Positions 7,414 through 16,944 are shown, numbered from the stretch's first letter. The stretch: 64,000 bases of DNA from an uncultured Opitutia bacterium (GCA_903877135.1 CAIRCN010000073.1:1-64000), one strand, 5' to 3'. Numbers and translations are program-made. Notes: generated by a model from the sequence alone, not told the origin.

Positions 7414-8141
7414 TTCAGTCCGAGGACGTCCTGCATGTCGTAAACTCCGGCTGGCTGCGCCACCACCCACTGGGCGGCCCGCAGCGCGCCGCGCGCAAAA
7501 ATCCCACGGTCGCTGGCCTTGTGCGTGAGCTCGAGACGCTCGCCGAGTGCAGCAAAAATCACCGAGTGGTCGCCGACGACATCGCCACCCCGCAGGGAGT
7601 GAATGCCCACTTCAGACGGTTGCCGCTCGCCAGTGATGCCCTGCCGGCCGTGCCGGAGCGATTCCGCAGTGAGTTGTCGCTCCGCCAGAATAATTTCTAG
7701 CAACCGCGCAGCTGTGCCGCTGGGGGCGTCTTTCTTGAAGCGATGATGCATCTCTACGACCTCGGCATCGTAGTCAGCGCCGAGCACACTCGCGGCGCGG
7801 CGCGTAAGTGCATAGAGGAGGTTCACGCCGACCGAGTAGTTTCCCGCCCACACACACGGCACACGAGCCGCCAGGGCGAGTAACGCCCTTTTTTCCTCTG
7901 GTGCATGACCGGTCGTGCCGATGACCACAGGTTTTCCGCGTGCGACGGCGAGCTCCAGTAGAGGCCGCGTCGCGTGTGCCGAGCTAAAATCGACAATGGC
8001 ATCCGCCTGAGCAATCCCTGCGGCAAGATCGTCACCGAGATCGACCGCTGCGACGACGGCAAGGCCCAGATCAGTCGCGGTGACCGCGATCTCGCGGCCC
8101 ATGCGGCCTTTTGACCCGTTGATGAGGAGGCGGAGAGGCAT
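7410..8141 (-). CDS. dapB: 4-hydroxy-tetrahydrodipicolinate reductase DapB
   Basis: A 243-residue DapB, which reduces the product of DapA to tetrahydrodipicolinate in the lysine/diaminopimelate pathway using NAD(P)H. The N-terminal Rossmann motif is INGSKGRMGREI, the nucleotide-side loops are VDFSSAH and VIGTTGH, and the catalytic/substrate segment is EMHHRFKKDAPSGTA, which carries the family histidine pair, lysine and DAPSGTA loop. The start MPLRLLINGS was chosen because it sits 10 bases after the dapA stop and matches the usual family start. It overlaps ruvA by four bases. Confidence 0.97.
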   Translation of the reverse strand: MPLRLLINGSKGRMGREIAVTATDLGLAVVAAVDLGDDLAAGIAQADAIVDFSSAHATRPLLELAVARGKPVVIGTTGHAPEEKRALLALAARVPCVWAGNYSVGVNLLYALTRRAASVLGADYDAEVVEMHHRFKKDAPSGTAARLLEIILAERQLTAESLRHGRQGITGERQPSEVGIHSLRGGDVVGDHSVIFAALGERLELTHKASDRGIFARGALRAAQWVVAQPAGVYDMQDVLGLK

Positions 8142-8151
8142 GGGTGGCAGA

Positions 8152-9039
8152 TTATCGACCGAGGGCGCTGAGCGCATGTTCAAGTGCATGGAAACTTGCT
8201 GGCCCGATGGGACTCAGCGGAGCACGGACTTCCGGCGAACTAATGAAACCGGCGCGGGCGAGGGCGGCTTTGATCGGGACAGGGTTGGGCTCGAGGAAAA
8301 GTGCTTTGAAGGCCGGGTAAAGTTTGCGGTGCAGCTGGCCCGCCTTCGCGTAGTCGTTGGCCAAGGCCAGACGCACCAACTGTCCGACCTCTCGGACGAG
8401 CAGGTTGGACGCCACGCTGATGACGCCCTCTGCGCCGACCGCCATGAAAGGCAGGGTCAGCGAATCGTCGCCGCTTAACACCGTGACATCGTTACCTAGG
8501 GCGGTCTTGAGCTGATCGACGCGATCGACGCTGCCACCGGCTTCCTTGACCCAGCGGACGTGTTTGAACCGCTTGGCGAGTTTCTCCACGACCGGCACGC
8601 CGATCTCAATGCCGCAGCGGCTGGGAATCGAGTAAAGGATGATCGGCCGGTCAGTGGCATCGGCAATCGCGCAATAGTGCTGAAACAGCCCGTCTTGGCT
8701 AGGTTTGTTGTAATAGGGGGCGACGACGAGCATCGCATCGGCCCCGGCGGCGTGCGCTAGTTGGGTAAGCTCAACAGCCTCGTGCGTGGAATTGGAGCCG
8801 GTGCCGGCGATGACGGGAACGCGCTTGCGCACGGTTGCCACCACCGCGCGAATAACCTCGAGGTGTTCCTCGTGGCTCAGGGTGGGCGATTCGCCCGTCG
8901 TGCCGACCGGCACGAGGCCGTCGATGCCGCCCTTGATCTGATATTCGACCAGCTTGGCGAGGTCGTCGTAGGCGACCTCGTGGCGCCGGAATGGCGTGAC
9001 GATTGCGGTAATGGTGCCGGTGAGCGGACGGTGTTTCAT
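8152..9039 (-). CDS. dapA: 4-hydroxy-tetrahydrodipicolinate synthase DapA
   Basis: A 295-residue DapA, condensing pyruvate with aspartate semialdehyde at the first committed step of lysine and diaminopimelate synthesis. The Schiff-base lysine is Lys165 in VRWVKEAGGS. The catalytic tyrosine is Tyr136 in IILYSIPSRCG, with the substrate arginine at 141. The pyruvate-binding GTTGE motif is at 46-50. The usual PSRTG reads PSRCG here. It heads the dapA-dapB-ruvA operon and starts 69 bases from the divergent pilT-type gene. The aspartate semialdehyde it uses is made by asd, encoded elsewhere in the window at 43.5 kb. Confidence 0.97.
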   Translation of the reverse strand: MKHRPLTGTITAIVTPFRRHEVAYDDLAKLVEYQIKGGIDGLVPVGTTGESPTLSHEEHLEVIRAVVATVRKRVPVIAGTGSNSTHEAVELTQLAHAAGADAMLVVAPYYNKPSQDGLFQHYCAIADATDRPIILYSIPSRCGIEIGVPVVEKLAKRFKHVRWVKEAGGSVDRVDQLKTALGNDVTVLSGDDSLTLPFMAVGAEGVISVASNLLVREVGQLVRLALANDYAKAGQLHRKLYPAFKALFLEPNPVPIKAALARAGFISSPEVRAPLSPIGPASFHALEHALSALGR

Positions 9040-9108
9040 GCGGGCAGGCAAAGTTGCCTTGCTGAACAAAGCAGGACGAATTACAGATTCCGCAACGCTA
9101 TTTTACCC

Positions 9109-10212
9109 ATGCCCCCTGTCACTCCCCACACCGAAATCATCAACGAATTGCTCAAGCTCGCCGTCGACAGCGGGGTGAGCGACATCATCATCAAATCGAA
9201 CAAGCCCGGCTACGTCCGCCTCGCCGGTAAGCTTAAGCCCGTCGAGATGGACCCCATCACATGTCCCGAGGCGCAGGCGTTTGTGGACGAACACGTGCCG
9301 AGAGTGTTCAAGGCAAATTGGAACGACGAGGGACAGGTGGACTTTGCCTACGCGGCCGAGGGCGTCGGGCGGTTCCGCGTGAATGCCTTTCATCAGCGCG
9401 GCCTGGTTAGCATCGTCATGCGCCACATCAAGGCCACGGTGCCGACGTTTGAGCAGCTCGGTCTCGGACAGACGGCGGACGCGCTGATCAAGCTCTCGCA
9501 AGCCAAGGACGGCATTCTGCTTGTTTGCGGCGCCACCGGCTCAGGCAAGAGCTCGACGATGGCCGCGATGCTGAATTGGGTAAACCAGAACCTGGACAAG
9601 CACATCGTCACCATCGAGGATCCAATCGAATACACGTTCCCAGACGACAAGTCGCTTTTCCAGCAGCGCGAGATCGGCCTTGACGTGCCGAGCTTCGGCT
9701 TGGCGATCAAAGCCGTGCTCCGACAAAACCCCGACATCATTCTCATTGGTGAAATGCGCGACCGCGAAACGTTCGAGACCGCCATCTCCGCCGCCGAAAC
9801 GGGGCATTTGGTATTTTCCACGATGCACGCCGCGACCGTCGCTCAGTCGTTGACGCGGCTGTTCGAATTTTTCCCGCCCGAGGAGCAGATTCAGGCGCGG
9901 CGCGCCATTGCCGGCTCGCTGCGCGGCTTTATCTGCCAAAAGCTCATTCCGACTCTCGAAGGCGGAGGTCGAGTGCCTTCAAACGAGATTCTCACAGCCG
10001 ACACTGTGGTGAAAAATCTCATCCTCGAAGGGCAGTTCGAGAAAATCCAGGGCATCCTTGAGGGCTCTGGCGACTCGAACAGTTTTTCCTTCAACAAGGA
10101 TATCTACCGGCTCATCAAGGCCGGCAAGATCAGCAAGGCCGACGGGCTGCGCTTCTCGCCGAACCCACAGGCTCTGGACATGAATTTGAAGGGCATTTTC
10201 ATAAAAACCTGA
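9109..10212 (+). CDS. pilT: PilT-type pilus retraction ATPase
   Basis: A 367-residue secretion/retraction ATPase of the PilT/PilU branch. The N-terminal PAS-like region (LLKLAVDSGVSDIIIKSNKPGYVRL) is followed by Walker A GATGSGKSST at 141-150, the Asp box IVTIEDPIEY, Walker B ILIGEMRDRETFETAI, and the AIRAVLRQNPD-like and HLVFSTMHA motifs. PilT powers disassembly of type IV pili. The start MPPVTPHTEI is the ATG where family similarity begins; no clear ribosome site precedes it. No other pilus genes flank it. The frame cut by the right window edge cannot be tied to it. Confidence 0.9.
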   Translation: MPPVTPHTEIINELLKLAVDSGVSDIIIKSNKPGYVRLAGKLKPVEMDPITCPEAQAFVDEHVPRVFKANWNDEGQVDFAYAAEGVGRFRVNAFHQRGLVSIVMRHIKATVPTFEQLGLGQTADALIKLSQAKDGILLVCGATGSGKSSTMAAMLNWVNQNLDKHIVTIEDPIEYTFPDDKSLFQQREIGLDVPSFGLAIKAVLRQNPDIILIGEMRDRETFETAISAAETGHLVFSTMHAATVAQSLTRLFEFFPPEEQIQARRAIAGSLRGFICQKLIPTLEGGGRVPSNEILTADTVVKNLILEGQFEKIQGILEGSGDSNSFSFNKDIYRLIKAGKISKADGLRFSPNPQALDMNLKGIFIKT

Positions 10213-10354
10213 AACGCTCGGTCGATATGTTATGGGCGCCGCACTATGTGATCGGCTTCGCCTTTTGGCCGCAAACGGAAGTTTCGGCGAGTGATCCGGG
10301 GCTTCGCTCACCGGACTCAGGTCTTCGGTGCGACCGCTGCTTGTGACCGCGGCG

Positions 10355-11734
10355 CTATGGCTTTGTCATGCTCATCGGATCGAGCACGCGATCCAAGGTG
10401 GCCGCATCCAGCAATTTTCTTTCGAGCACAACCTCCCGCAACGTCCGGTTGGTGGCGAAGGCCACTTTGGCGACGGCCGCCGCCTGGTCGTAACCGAGGT
10501 GGGGACTGAGCGCGGTGACCAGCATAAGCGAGCGTTGCACGAGTTCGGAGCAACGCGCCGCATCGGCCTCGATGCCATGGACGCACATGTCGGCGAAAAC
10601 GCGGGCGCCATTAGCAAGGCAATGAATCGCCTCGTGCAGCGAGTGCGCGATTAGCGGAATCGTTGTGTTAAGCTCAAGCTGTCCGTCACGGCCGCACATC
10701 ACCACGACCTGCGCGAGCCCTTGCACATGGAGGCACACCTGCACGAGCATCTCGCTCATCACGGGATTCACCTTGCCCGGCATGATTGTGCTGCCGGGCT
10801 GCGTGGTCGGCAGGAGGATCTCCGCGAAGCCGCTGCGCGGACCTGAACCAAGCAGGCGGATATCGTTCGCGATCTTCGCGAGGCTCACGGCAATGGTGGC
10901 GAGATGGCCGGCGACCTCGACGGCGTCGTCGCGGGCAGCCTGGGCTTCGAAGTGATTGCGCGCCTCCACAAAGGGGATACCCGTCTGCGTGCTGAGAATC
11001 AGGCAGGCCTTGGCCGCGAATTCCGGATGACCGTTGAGGCCCGTGCCCACCGCCGTGCCACCGAGCGCGAGTTCATGCAGCGCCGCGATCGCCTTATCTA
11101 CGCGTTCCATCGCCTTCGCTACTTGCGCCGCATAACCGGAGAACTCCTGCCCCAGCGTCAACGGGGTCGCGTCCATGAGATGTGTGCGACCGACCTTCAC
11201 CACGGCGTCGAAGGCACGCGAACGGTCCGCGAGTTCGCGCTGGAGATGATCGAGCGCCGGGCACAATTTTTCCCGGAGCGCGAGCGCCACGCTGACATGC
11301 AGCGTCGCCGGCATGACATCGTTCGAGGACTGCCCGAGGTTCACGTCGTCGTTGGGATGCACCGGCGTTTTCGAGCCAACCGGCTGACCGACCAGCTGGC
11401 TGGCCCGGTTGGCAATCACTTCGTTGATGTTCGTGTTCGTCGACGTACCGGATCCGGTCTGGAAGACATCGACGGGGAAATGCTTTTGCAGTCCGCCCGC
11501 GATGATTTCTTGTGCCACTTGCTGAATCAGACGGCTCTTTTCCGGGCTGAGTCGCCCGAGTTCTGCATTGGCCGCTGCGCAGGCGAACTTCACGAGACCG
11601 AGGCCACGGATGAACGCGTCGGGCATCGTGTGTCCGCTGATCGGAAAGTTGAGCACGGCGCGTTGCGTGGAGGCGCCATACAGCGCATCGTCCGGCACCG
11701 GCATTTCGCCCATCGAGTCACGTTCGGTTCTCAT
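10355..11734 (-). CDS. fumC: Class II fumarate hydratase
   Basis: A 459-residue fumarase of the aspartase/fumarase superfamily, interconverting fumarate and malate in the TCA cycle without an iron-sulfur cluster. Hallmarks are GSGTSTNTNINEVIAN at about 94-109, the HPNDDVNLGQSSND region, KVGRTHLMDATP, and the mobile signature loop GSTIMPGKVNP near residue 310. The start MRTERDSMGEMPVP matches the usual fumC beginning. Length is normal. It is monocistronic as far as the sequence shows, flanked by a 142-base gap on its 3' side and a divergent gap on its 5' side. Confidence 0.96.
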   Translation of the reverse strand: MRTERDSMGEMPVPDDALYGASTQRAVLNFPISGHTMPDAFIRGLGLVKFACAAANAELGRLSPEKSRLIQQVAQEIIAGGLQKHFPVDVFQTGSGTSTNTNINEVIANRASQLVGQPVGSKTPVHPNDDVNLGQSSNDVMPATLHVSVALALREKLCPALDHLQRELADRSRAFDAVVKVGRTHLMDATPLTLGQEFSGYAAQVAKAMERVDKAIAALHELALGGTAVGTGLNGHPEFAAKACLILSTQTGIPFVEARNHFEAQAARDDAVEVAGHLATIAVSLAKIANDIRLLGSGPRSGFAEILLPTTQPGSTIMPGKVNPVMSEMLVQVCLHVQGLAQVVVMCGRDGQLELNTTIPLIAHSLHEAIHCLANGARVFADMCVHGIEADAARCSELVQRSLMLVTALSPHLGYDQAAAVAKVAFATNRTLREVVLERKLLDAATLDRVLDPMSMTKP

Positions 11735-12016
11735 TAGTGCAGTATAATCGGCGGCAGGCGTAGTGGCAAAGATGAAAACCAGATTCAGTTAGCTGGTAGC
11801 CATAGAGGGGGCGATTCGGGCGGTTGACCGCCAGTGCAAACCGCCGGGAAATATTCCTCGGTGTAGGGTAACACCCTATAGTGCCTTGGCGACCTATCGC
11901 CTACGCTACCGCGCTGCATCAAGACGATCCCTTCTCTGATGGGAAGCGGTCTTGAGCGCAGTTTTCTTTTTGGGACTCATCAATCTGCAAGCAACCAGCA
12001 TCCCGAGGAAGTTCGT
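11735..12016. other. Divergent intergenic region, fumC / poxB
   Basis: These 282 bases separate two genes read in opposite directions and must carry both promoters. I see no RNA gene and no hexamer pair strong enough to call. An in-frame ATG at 11939 would extend poxB by 26 residues, but that extension has no family match. Confidence 0.5.
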
Positions 12017-13741
12017 ATGGCAAAAGACGTGGCAGAGGTATTCGTCGAAACACTCGCCGCCGCGGGCGTTAAACGTGTCTACGGCGTGGCCGGAGATTCG
12101 CTGAACGCGTTGACGGAGGCGATTCGGCGCCATGACGAGATCGCGTGGATTCACGTGCGGCACGAGGAAGCCGCGGCGTTTGCTGCCGGAGCAGACGCCC
12201 ATCTGACTGGCACGATCGCAGTGTGCGCCGGCAGCTGTGGTCCCGGAAACTTGCGTTTGATCAACGGCCTGTTCGATTGCCACCGCAGCCGGGTTCCCGT
12301 GCTGGCAATCGCCGCGCAAATTCCGAGTCAGGAAATCGGCAGCGGTTTTTTTCAGGAGACGCATCCCGAACAGCTCTTCAAGGATTGCAGCTATTTCTGC
12401 GAACTCATCTCCCATGCAAGCCAGATCCCGCGGATCCTCGGGATCGCACTGCGCACCGCGATCGCGAAGCGCGGCGTAGCTGTCATTGTGATGCCCGGCG
12501 ACATCGCCCTGTGCGAGTGTTCCTCCGCGCCACTCTCACTCGGGATTTTGGACACCGCTTCCATCGAACGCCCTTCCGACTCCGCATTGGGGCAAGCCGC
12601 CGAGATGCTAAATCGCGCGGAGAAGGTGACCATCCTAGGCGGCGCTGGTTGTGAGGGCGCGCATGCGGGTCTGCTCGCCATGGCTGCACAGTTAAATGCA
12701 CCCATCGTCCACACCCTGCGCGGAATGGAGTTCATCGAGTATGACAATCCCTACGATGTCGGCATGACGGGTCTGATCGGGTTTTCGTCCGGTTATCACG
12801 CGATGATGAACTGCGATGTGCTCTTGGTGCTCGGCAGCGACTTTCCCTACCAGCAATTCTATCCCAAGGAGGCGAAGATCATCCAAGTCGACCGGCGCGA
12901 CGAACAGATCGGACGGCGAACGCGAGTGGATTTGGGTTTGATTGGCACCGTGAAAGACACGATGGCCGCGCTTATGCCGCTGCTGCAGGAGAAAACACAG
13001 CGCGCGCAACTGGATGCGTGCGTCGATCACTACCAGCGGGCACGAAAAGGACTCGATGATCTCGCGGTATGCGAACCGGGCCACACGCCAATCCACCCGC
13101 AATTTGTCGCCAAAGTGTTGGTTGAAGTCGCCGCGGACGATGCGGTGTTCATTTGCGACGTCGGCACACCCACCATCTGGGCGGCCCGCTACCTCCGCAT
13201 GAACGGCAAGCGCCGGCTGCTGGGCTCGTTCACGCACGGTTCGATGGCGGCCTCCGTGCCGCAGGCCATCGGGTCGCAGGTGGCGTTTCCGGGACGGCAG
13301 GTGATCACACTCTCCGGCGATGGTGGGCTCGCCATGTTGCTAAGCGACATCCTGACGCTGCTGCAACTGAAGTTGCCGGTAAAAATGGTGGTGTTTAACA
13401 ACAGCTCCCTCGGTTTCGTGGAACTGGAAATGAAGGCGGCGGGGCTGGTCCCCTTTGGGACGGACTTGGTCAATCCCGATTTCGCCAGACTGGCAGATGC
13501 CGCCGGTATCCTTGGCATGCGGGTCGAAAAACCTGAGGAGCTTCGTCCCGCTCTAACGAGGGCGCTCCAACATGAAGGGCCGGCCCTTGTTGACGTGATC
13601 GTTAACCGCCAGGAGCTGTCGATGCCACCGGCCCTCAAGGCGGAGCAGGCGCTGGGCTTCGGACTCTACATGGTCAAGGCCGTGCTGAGCGGTCGGGGCG
13701 ACGAGGTGATCGATTTGGTGAAGACGAATCTTTTTCGTTGA
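12017..13741 (+). CDS. poxB: Pyruvate dehydrogenase (quinone), PoxB
   Basis: A 574-residue thiamine-diphosphate enzyme that oxidatively decarboxylates pyruvate to acetate and passes electrons to quinone at the membrane. The PYR domain has the catalytic glutamate in HVRHEEAAAFAAG at about 50. The central FAD domain runs about 190-330. The PP domain carries LSGDGGLAMLLSDI with the cofactor-binding NNSSLGF. The C-terminus reads QALGFGLYMVKAVLSGRGDE and ends KTNLFR, very close to the lipid-binding peptide of E. coli PoxB, so membrane activation is probably kept. The ATG at 12017 was chosen for its MAKDVAEVFVETL start, and the length is almost that of the E. coli enzyme. Confidence 0.93.
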   Translation: MAKDVAEVFVETLAAAGVKRVYGVAGDSLNALTEAIRRHDEIAWIHVRHEEAAAFAAGADAHLTGTIAVCAGSCGPGNLRLINGLFDCHRSRVPVLAIAAQIPSQEIGSGFFQETHPEQLFKDCSYFCELISHASQIPRILGIALRTAIAKRGVAVIVMPGDIALCECSSAPLSLGILDTASIERPSDSALGQAAEMLNRAEKVTILGGAGCEGAHAGLLAMAAQLNAPIVHTLRGMEFIEYDNPYDVGMTGLIGFSSGYHAMMNCDVLLVLGSDFPYQQFYPKEAKIIQVDRRDEQIGRRTRVDLGLIGTVKDTMAALMPLLQEKTQRAQLDACVDHYQRARKGLDDLAVCEPGHTPIHPQFVAKVLVEVAADDAVFICDVGTPTIWAARYLRMNGKRRLLGSFTHGSMAASVPQAIGSQVAFPGRQVITLSGDGGLAMLLSDILTLLQLKLPVKMVVFNNSSLGFVELEMKAAGLVPFGTDLVNPDFARLADAAGILGMRVEKPEELRPALTRALQHEGPALVDVIVNRQELSMPPALKAEQALGFGLYMVKAVLSGRGDEVIDLVKTNLFR

Positions 13742-13921
13742 GTGCGGCTTGTAGCGTGCAACCCAATAGAGGAGGTGGTGATTTCCACCAACGACGCCAA
13801 TTGCACCTGCTTCAGTGAGACCTTGGCGGTGAAACGCGACGGCGATCCGTTCGATGGTAACTGCTGCCGGCTCGACCTCGGCTGCCCCTGACAATTAACG
13901 GGGCAATCATCGTCTAAGGCG

Positions 13922-14935
13922 TCAACCGGGCGAACCCATGGGCTCGATCTCGACTGCCGCCTTGGTTTGCAGCGACCTGAAGGCGGCCAGATTGAAGCAA
14001 ACACACCGGATACCTTCGTCCAGAGTGGCTAAATCGGAGGGCTGGTCAGCGCAGGCGTTGAGGAAGGCATCGGCTTGGGCTATAAACATGGTGTCGCGCA
14101 CTACGGCGGGCAAGTCGTGCCAAGTCCAATCTGAATCTCCCAAGGCGCATTGGCCCCAGCGATTGAGATGCAACTCCACCTTCACGCTGCCGCGCTCCGC
14201 GTTAAGCAAAATGGTCAGCTCGTTGGGGGCCTGAAATTGCGTGAGCGTGTAGGAGACCATGGCGCCGGCCTCGGTCCGGGCGATGATCGAGACGGTGTCT
14301 TCCACCTCGACATCGGGTAGCGCCTGATGGGTGGCGTCGCAATAGAGCGAGCGTGTCGGCCCGAGGATCCATTCCATGGCGTTGGACATGTGGGTCAGGG
14401 CGTCCTGGATCGCCCCGCCGCCCTGGGCGCGGTCGCGGTAATAAATTTCGCGATAGGCGGGGCGAAACGTCGGGAAGTGCTGGCCGGTGACGACCGCGGC
14501 ATGGCAGACCCGGCCGAACTGGCCGCTGCGAATGAAGGCGCGGGCGGCGGCAATCTCGGGCCGCAGGTGCTGCACATAGGCAATGGCCACGGTCCGGCCG
14601 CTCTGGCGTTGCGCGGCGCGCAGCTCCGCGAGCCCGTTGAGGTTCAGCGAAAGTGGTTTTTCGATCAGGCAGTGACAACCGTGCTGGAGTGCCTCTTGGG
14701 CGATGACAACATGGCTGTTGGCCGGCGTGGCGATGACGACAGCATGGACCGGCTCAGTCCGGTAGGCGGCGCGCCAATCGGCGGCGGTGGAGACGCCATA
14801 GCGCTCGGCCATGGCGGCCAAAATCGCGGTACGCGTGTCACAGGCGACGATCCGGCACCGCCCGGTCTTTAGGAACGTGCGCACATGACGTTCGCCGATA
14901 CTGCCGCAGCCGATGACGAGGATGAGGGGGAGCAT
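13922..14935 (-). CDS. Gfo/Idh/MocA-family oxidoreductase
   Basis: A 337-residue NAD(P)-dependent dehydrogenase-like protein. The N-terminal Rossmann fold begins LILVIGCGSIGERHVRTFL, followed by AVVIATPANSH and the family signature CLIEKPLSLNL. The C-terminal half is the alpha/beta substrate domain, containing YYRDRAQGGGAIQDALTHMSNAMEWILG. Members act on sugars, inositols, or imine intermediates, so the substrate cannot be named. It follows a broken DapA-like gene and a small frame on the same strand, 20 bases upstream, and stands back to back with a DapA-like, class III aminotransferase and M81 peptidase set. A shared pathway is likely but unproven. Confidence 0.88.
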   Translation of the reverse strand: MLPLILVIGCGSIGERHVRTFLKTGRCRIVACDTRTAILAAMAERYGVSTAADWRAAYRTEPVHAVVIATPANSHVVIAQEALQHGCHCLIEKPLSLNLNGLAELRAAQRQSGRTVAIAYVQHLRPEIAAARAFIRSGQFGRVCHAAVVTGQHFPTFRPAYREIYYRDRAQGGGAIQDALTHMSNAMEWILGPTRSLYCDATHQALPDVEVEDTVSIIARTEAGAMVSYTLTQFQAPNELTILLNAERGSVKVELHLNRWGQCALGDSDWTWHDLPAVVRDTMFIAQADAFLNACADQPSDLATLDEGIRCVCFNLAAFRSLQTKAAVEIEPMGSPG

Positions 14936-14955
14936 GGGAAAACGAGTGTGCGCCG

Positions 14956-15306
14956 TCAGAGGCGGGCGAGCAATCGGCGCAAACTTTCGACCGGAGTGGC
15001 GGCGGCCGGGATAAATTTCACGTTGTCACCCAAGGCCAGCGTCAGGGCCGCAAGCGCCGGGTCAGTTTGCAGAAGCGGTCCTCTCCGCCCGATGGTTGCG
15101 GCGTTCGACTGGCCGAACGATTTCTCCTGCATGGCGCCAACAAGCCGGCCAAGTTCCGCTACGGCGTCGCGCACAATCGCCGAGACCGCGCCATCACCGG
15201 TAACCGCCAGAGTGAAAACGTGCGACGCCAGATTGGCGACCGCCACGGGCAAAGTGGGCGGGGCGTCGGGCAAAATCGCCAGCGCGAGGGCATCGGTTGA
15301 CTTCAT
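14956..15306 (-). CDS. Unassigned small protein, ATGA-coupled
   Basis: A 116-residue frame starting MKSTDALALAILP and ending LRRLLARL. Its third codon positions are strongly GC-rich, as in the real genes around it, so it is or was coding. The ATG overlaps the stop of the DapA-like fragment by four bases, which could mean translational coupling or a frameshift within one formerly longer gene. I do not recognise a domain. Features worth noting are an Ala/Leu-rich character and the stretch LVGAMQEKSFGQSNAATIGRR. The Gfo/Idh gene follows after 20 bases. Confidence 0.45.
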   Translation of the reverse strand: MKSTDALALAILPDAPPTLPVAVANLASHVFTLAVTGDGAVSAIVRDAVAELGRLVGAMQEKSFGQSNAATIGRRGPLLQTDPALAALTLALGDNVKFIPAAATPVESLRRLLARL

Positions 15307-15719
15307 CGTGCAGAAGATGGCGCGGCCCAATTCCGAAGGCTCGCCAGATTTTGCTCCGTGCACGAGCCGGCCGAGTTGGGCGGTAGCGGCATGAACACTT
15401 CGGCGCCCAGCCACCGGCAGTATTCCGCGAAGAGCACGGACTCGCCGGTCCACCAGCTACCCGCGGCCACCACGAGCTGGCGCCTGGCGGTCTGCTCAAC
15501 AGTGATGCGGGTGAACTCGGCGATTTCCTGATCTGGCAGGAAGCTATACAGGCTGTCGACGTAGATGAGGAGAATGGCCTCGGTCTTCACCTCTGTGACG
15601 GTAAACTCCGCACAGATTTTCAGCGTGGGCAAATCAATGTCTCCCTCGCGGTCGAACGGCGTACCGACCAAACTGATCTGGCCGGACAGGGGACAGCTGA
15701 TCTTCTCGCGGAAAGTCAT
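15303..15719 (-). pseudogene. DapA-superfamily gene, N-terminal half only
   Basis: A 138-residue frame that matches the first half of DapA-superfamily aldolases: SLVGTPFDREGDIDLPTL, the helix around EIAEFTRITVEQTA, LVVAAGSWWTGES and AEVFMPLPPNSAGS. These enzymes are normally about 300 residues and carry the catalytic Tyr and Schiff-base Lys in the second half, which is missing here. After residue 120 the codon use deteriorates and the frame ends, while the next frame takes over. I read it as a frameshifted and internally deleted copy, although a shortened coupled gene pair is the alternative. Confidence 0.6.
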
Positions 15720-15875
15720 AGGGGGACAGGGGTAATTAGTGATGCCGCTGGGTTCCTTGGCGAGAGGTTAACGCGCAGAATCATCTTGGTGTGTTCACGG
15801 TAAAGTTTGCGTGCAACCGATCTCCGAAGTCGCATTTATTGGTGAAACCTAAATCGAGAAGCTAAGAGAAATCAC

Positions 15876-16823
15876 ATGATCAAAAACGGAATTACCGGCG
15901 GCGTTTGGTCTGCCACTCCCACGCCCCTCACTGCGGACCGCCGCCTCGACCCGGCTTCCGTGCACCGGCTGATCGAGCACCACGTCAAGATGGGCGTCAC
16001 CGGCCTGATGCTCGCGGGCACCTGCGGCGAGGGCCCATGGCTGACGGAGTTGGACCGCGAGCAGTTAATTCGCACCGCTGCAGTGGTCAACCGCGGGCGA
16101 CTGCGCTTGGCGGTGCAAGTGACGGATAACTCTGCGGCGCGGACACTCGCCAACATCGAGAGGGCAGCGGCCTGGGGCGCGGAGATCGCGGTGGTGGCGC
16201 AGCCCTATTTTTTCCTCAACGGCACCGCGAACCGGCAGCTCGGATTTTACCGCGACATCGCTCGGAACAGCCCGCTCCCCGTGGGATTCTACGACCGAGG
16301 CAAGGCCAGTCCCTATATGCTGCCGGACGCTCATCTCGAGGAACTCTTGGCCGAACCGAACCTCGCAATCGTCAAGGACAGCTCGCAGATGCCGGTGCAC
16401 CGCGACCTGTTTCTCGCAGCCCGCAAGCTCCGCCCGGAGCTGGTTGTGCTCGATGGCGACGAGTTCGACTGCGTGAACTACCTGCAGGCGGGCTACGACG
16501 GCCTGCTGCTGGGCGGCGGCATCTTCAATGCCGGGATCGCCCGTCGGATCATCGCGGCAGTGCAGGCGGGAAATGCGGCCGAGGCGGCGCGCCTGCAGGA
16601 GCGGATGAACGACCTGATGCTGCGCGTCTATGGCGGCCCGAAGATCGAGTGCTGGATGACCGGCCTGAAGGAACTGCTCGTGCAGATGGGCCTGTTTTCC
16701 ACTAACGCCAACTTGCTCGACTATCCGATGACCGACCTGTGCCGCCGTCAGATCACGGAGGCAGTCACCGGCACTGACGGACTCGGCCTCAAGGCTGATT
16801 TGTTCGAGCCGGCGCAAGTTTGA
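15876..16823 (+). CDS. DapA-superfamily aldolase/lyase
   Basis: A 315-residue TIM-barrel enzyme of the dihydrodipicolinate synthase / N-acetylneuraminate lyase superfamily. Conserved residues are the TPTPLTADRRLD start, GTCGEG at about 48-53 (the pyruvate-binding GTTGE position), Tyr139 in VGFYDRG and Schiff-base Lys167 in AIVKDSS. The window already has a canonical dapA, and this protein diverges from it, so a catabolic or specialised role on another 2-oxo acid adduct is more likely. It opens a rightward set with a class III aminotransferase and an M81 peptidase, divergent from a broken relative 156 bases away. Confidence 0.88.
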   Translation: MIKNGITGGVWSATPTPLTADRRLDPASVHRLIEHHVKMGVTGLMLAGTCGEGPWLTELDREQLIRTAAVVNRGRLRLAVQVTDNSAARTLANIERAAAWGAEIAVVAQPYFFLNGTANRQLGFYRDIARNSPLPVGFYDRGKASPYMLPDAHLEELLAEPNLAIVKDSSQMPVHRDLFLAARKLRPELVVLDGDEFDCVNYLQAGYDGLLLGGGIFNAGIARRIIAAVQAGNAAEAARLQERMNDLMLRVYGGPKIECWMTGLKELLVQMGLFSTNANLLDYPMTDLCRRQITEAVTGTDGLGLKADLFEPAQV

Positions 16824-16833
16824 GGACGATGCG

Positions 16834-16944
16834 ATGAAACCACCCGCGGCATCGGACTTGCCTTTGGCAATTCTCGGCGATCCCCCGAAGGCTCCGAGTG
16901 TGGCGGTGCGCCCGATCCGCGAGCACGCTGCCGCGAACATCTGA
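16834..16944 (+). CDS. Possible 36-residue ORF
   Basis: A short frame starts at an ATG eight bases after GAGG, which overlaps the end of the preceding gene. It reads MKPPAASDLPLAILGDPP, then KAPSVAVRPIREHAAANI. The ribosome site and GC-rich third positions argue that it could be translated. I recognise no family and it may simply be leader sequence of the aminotransferase, whose start follows 14 bases on. Confidence 0.3.
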   Translation: MKPPAASDLPLAILGDPPKAPSVAVRPIREHAAANI

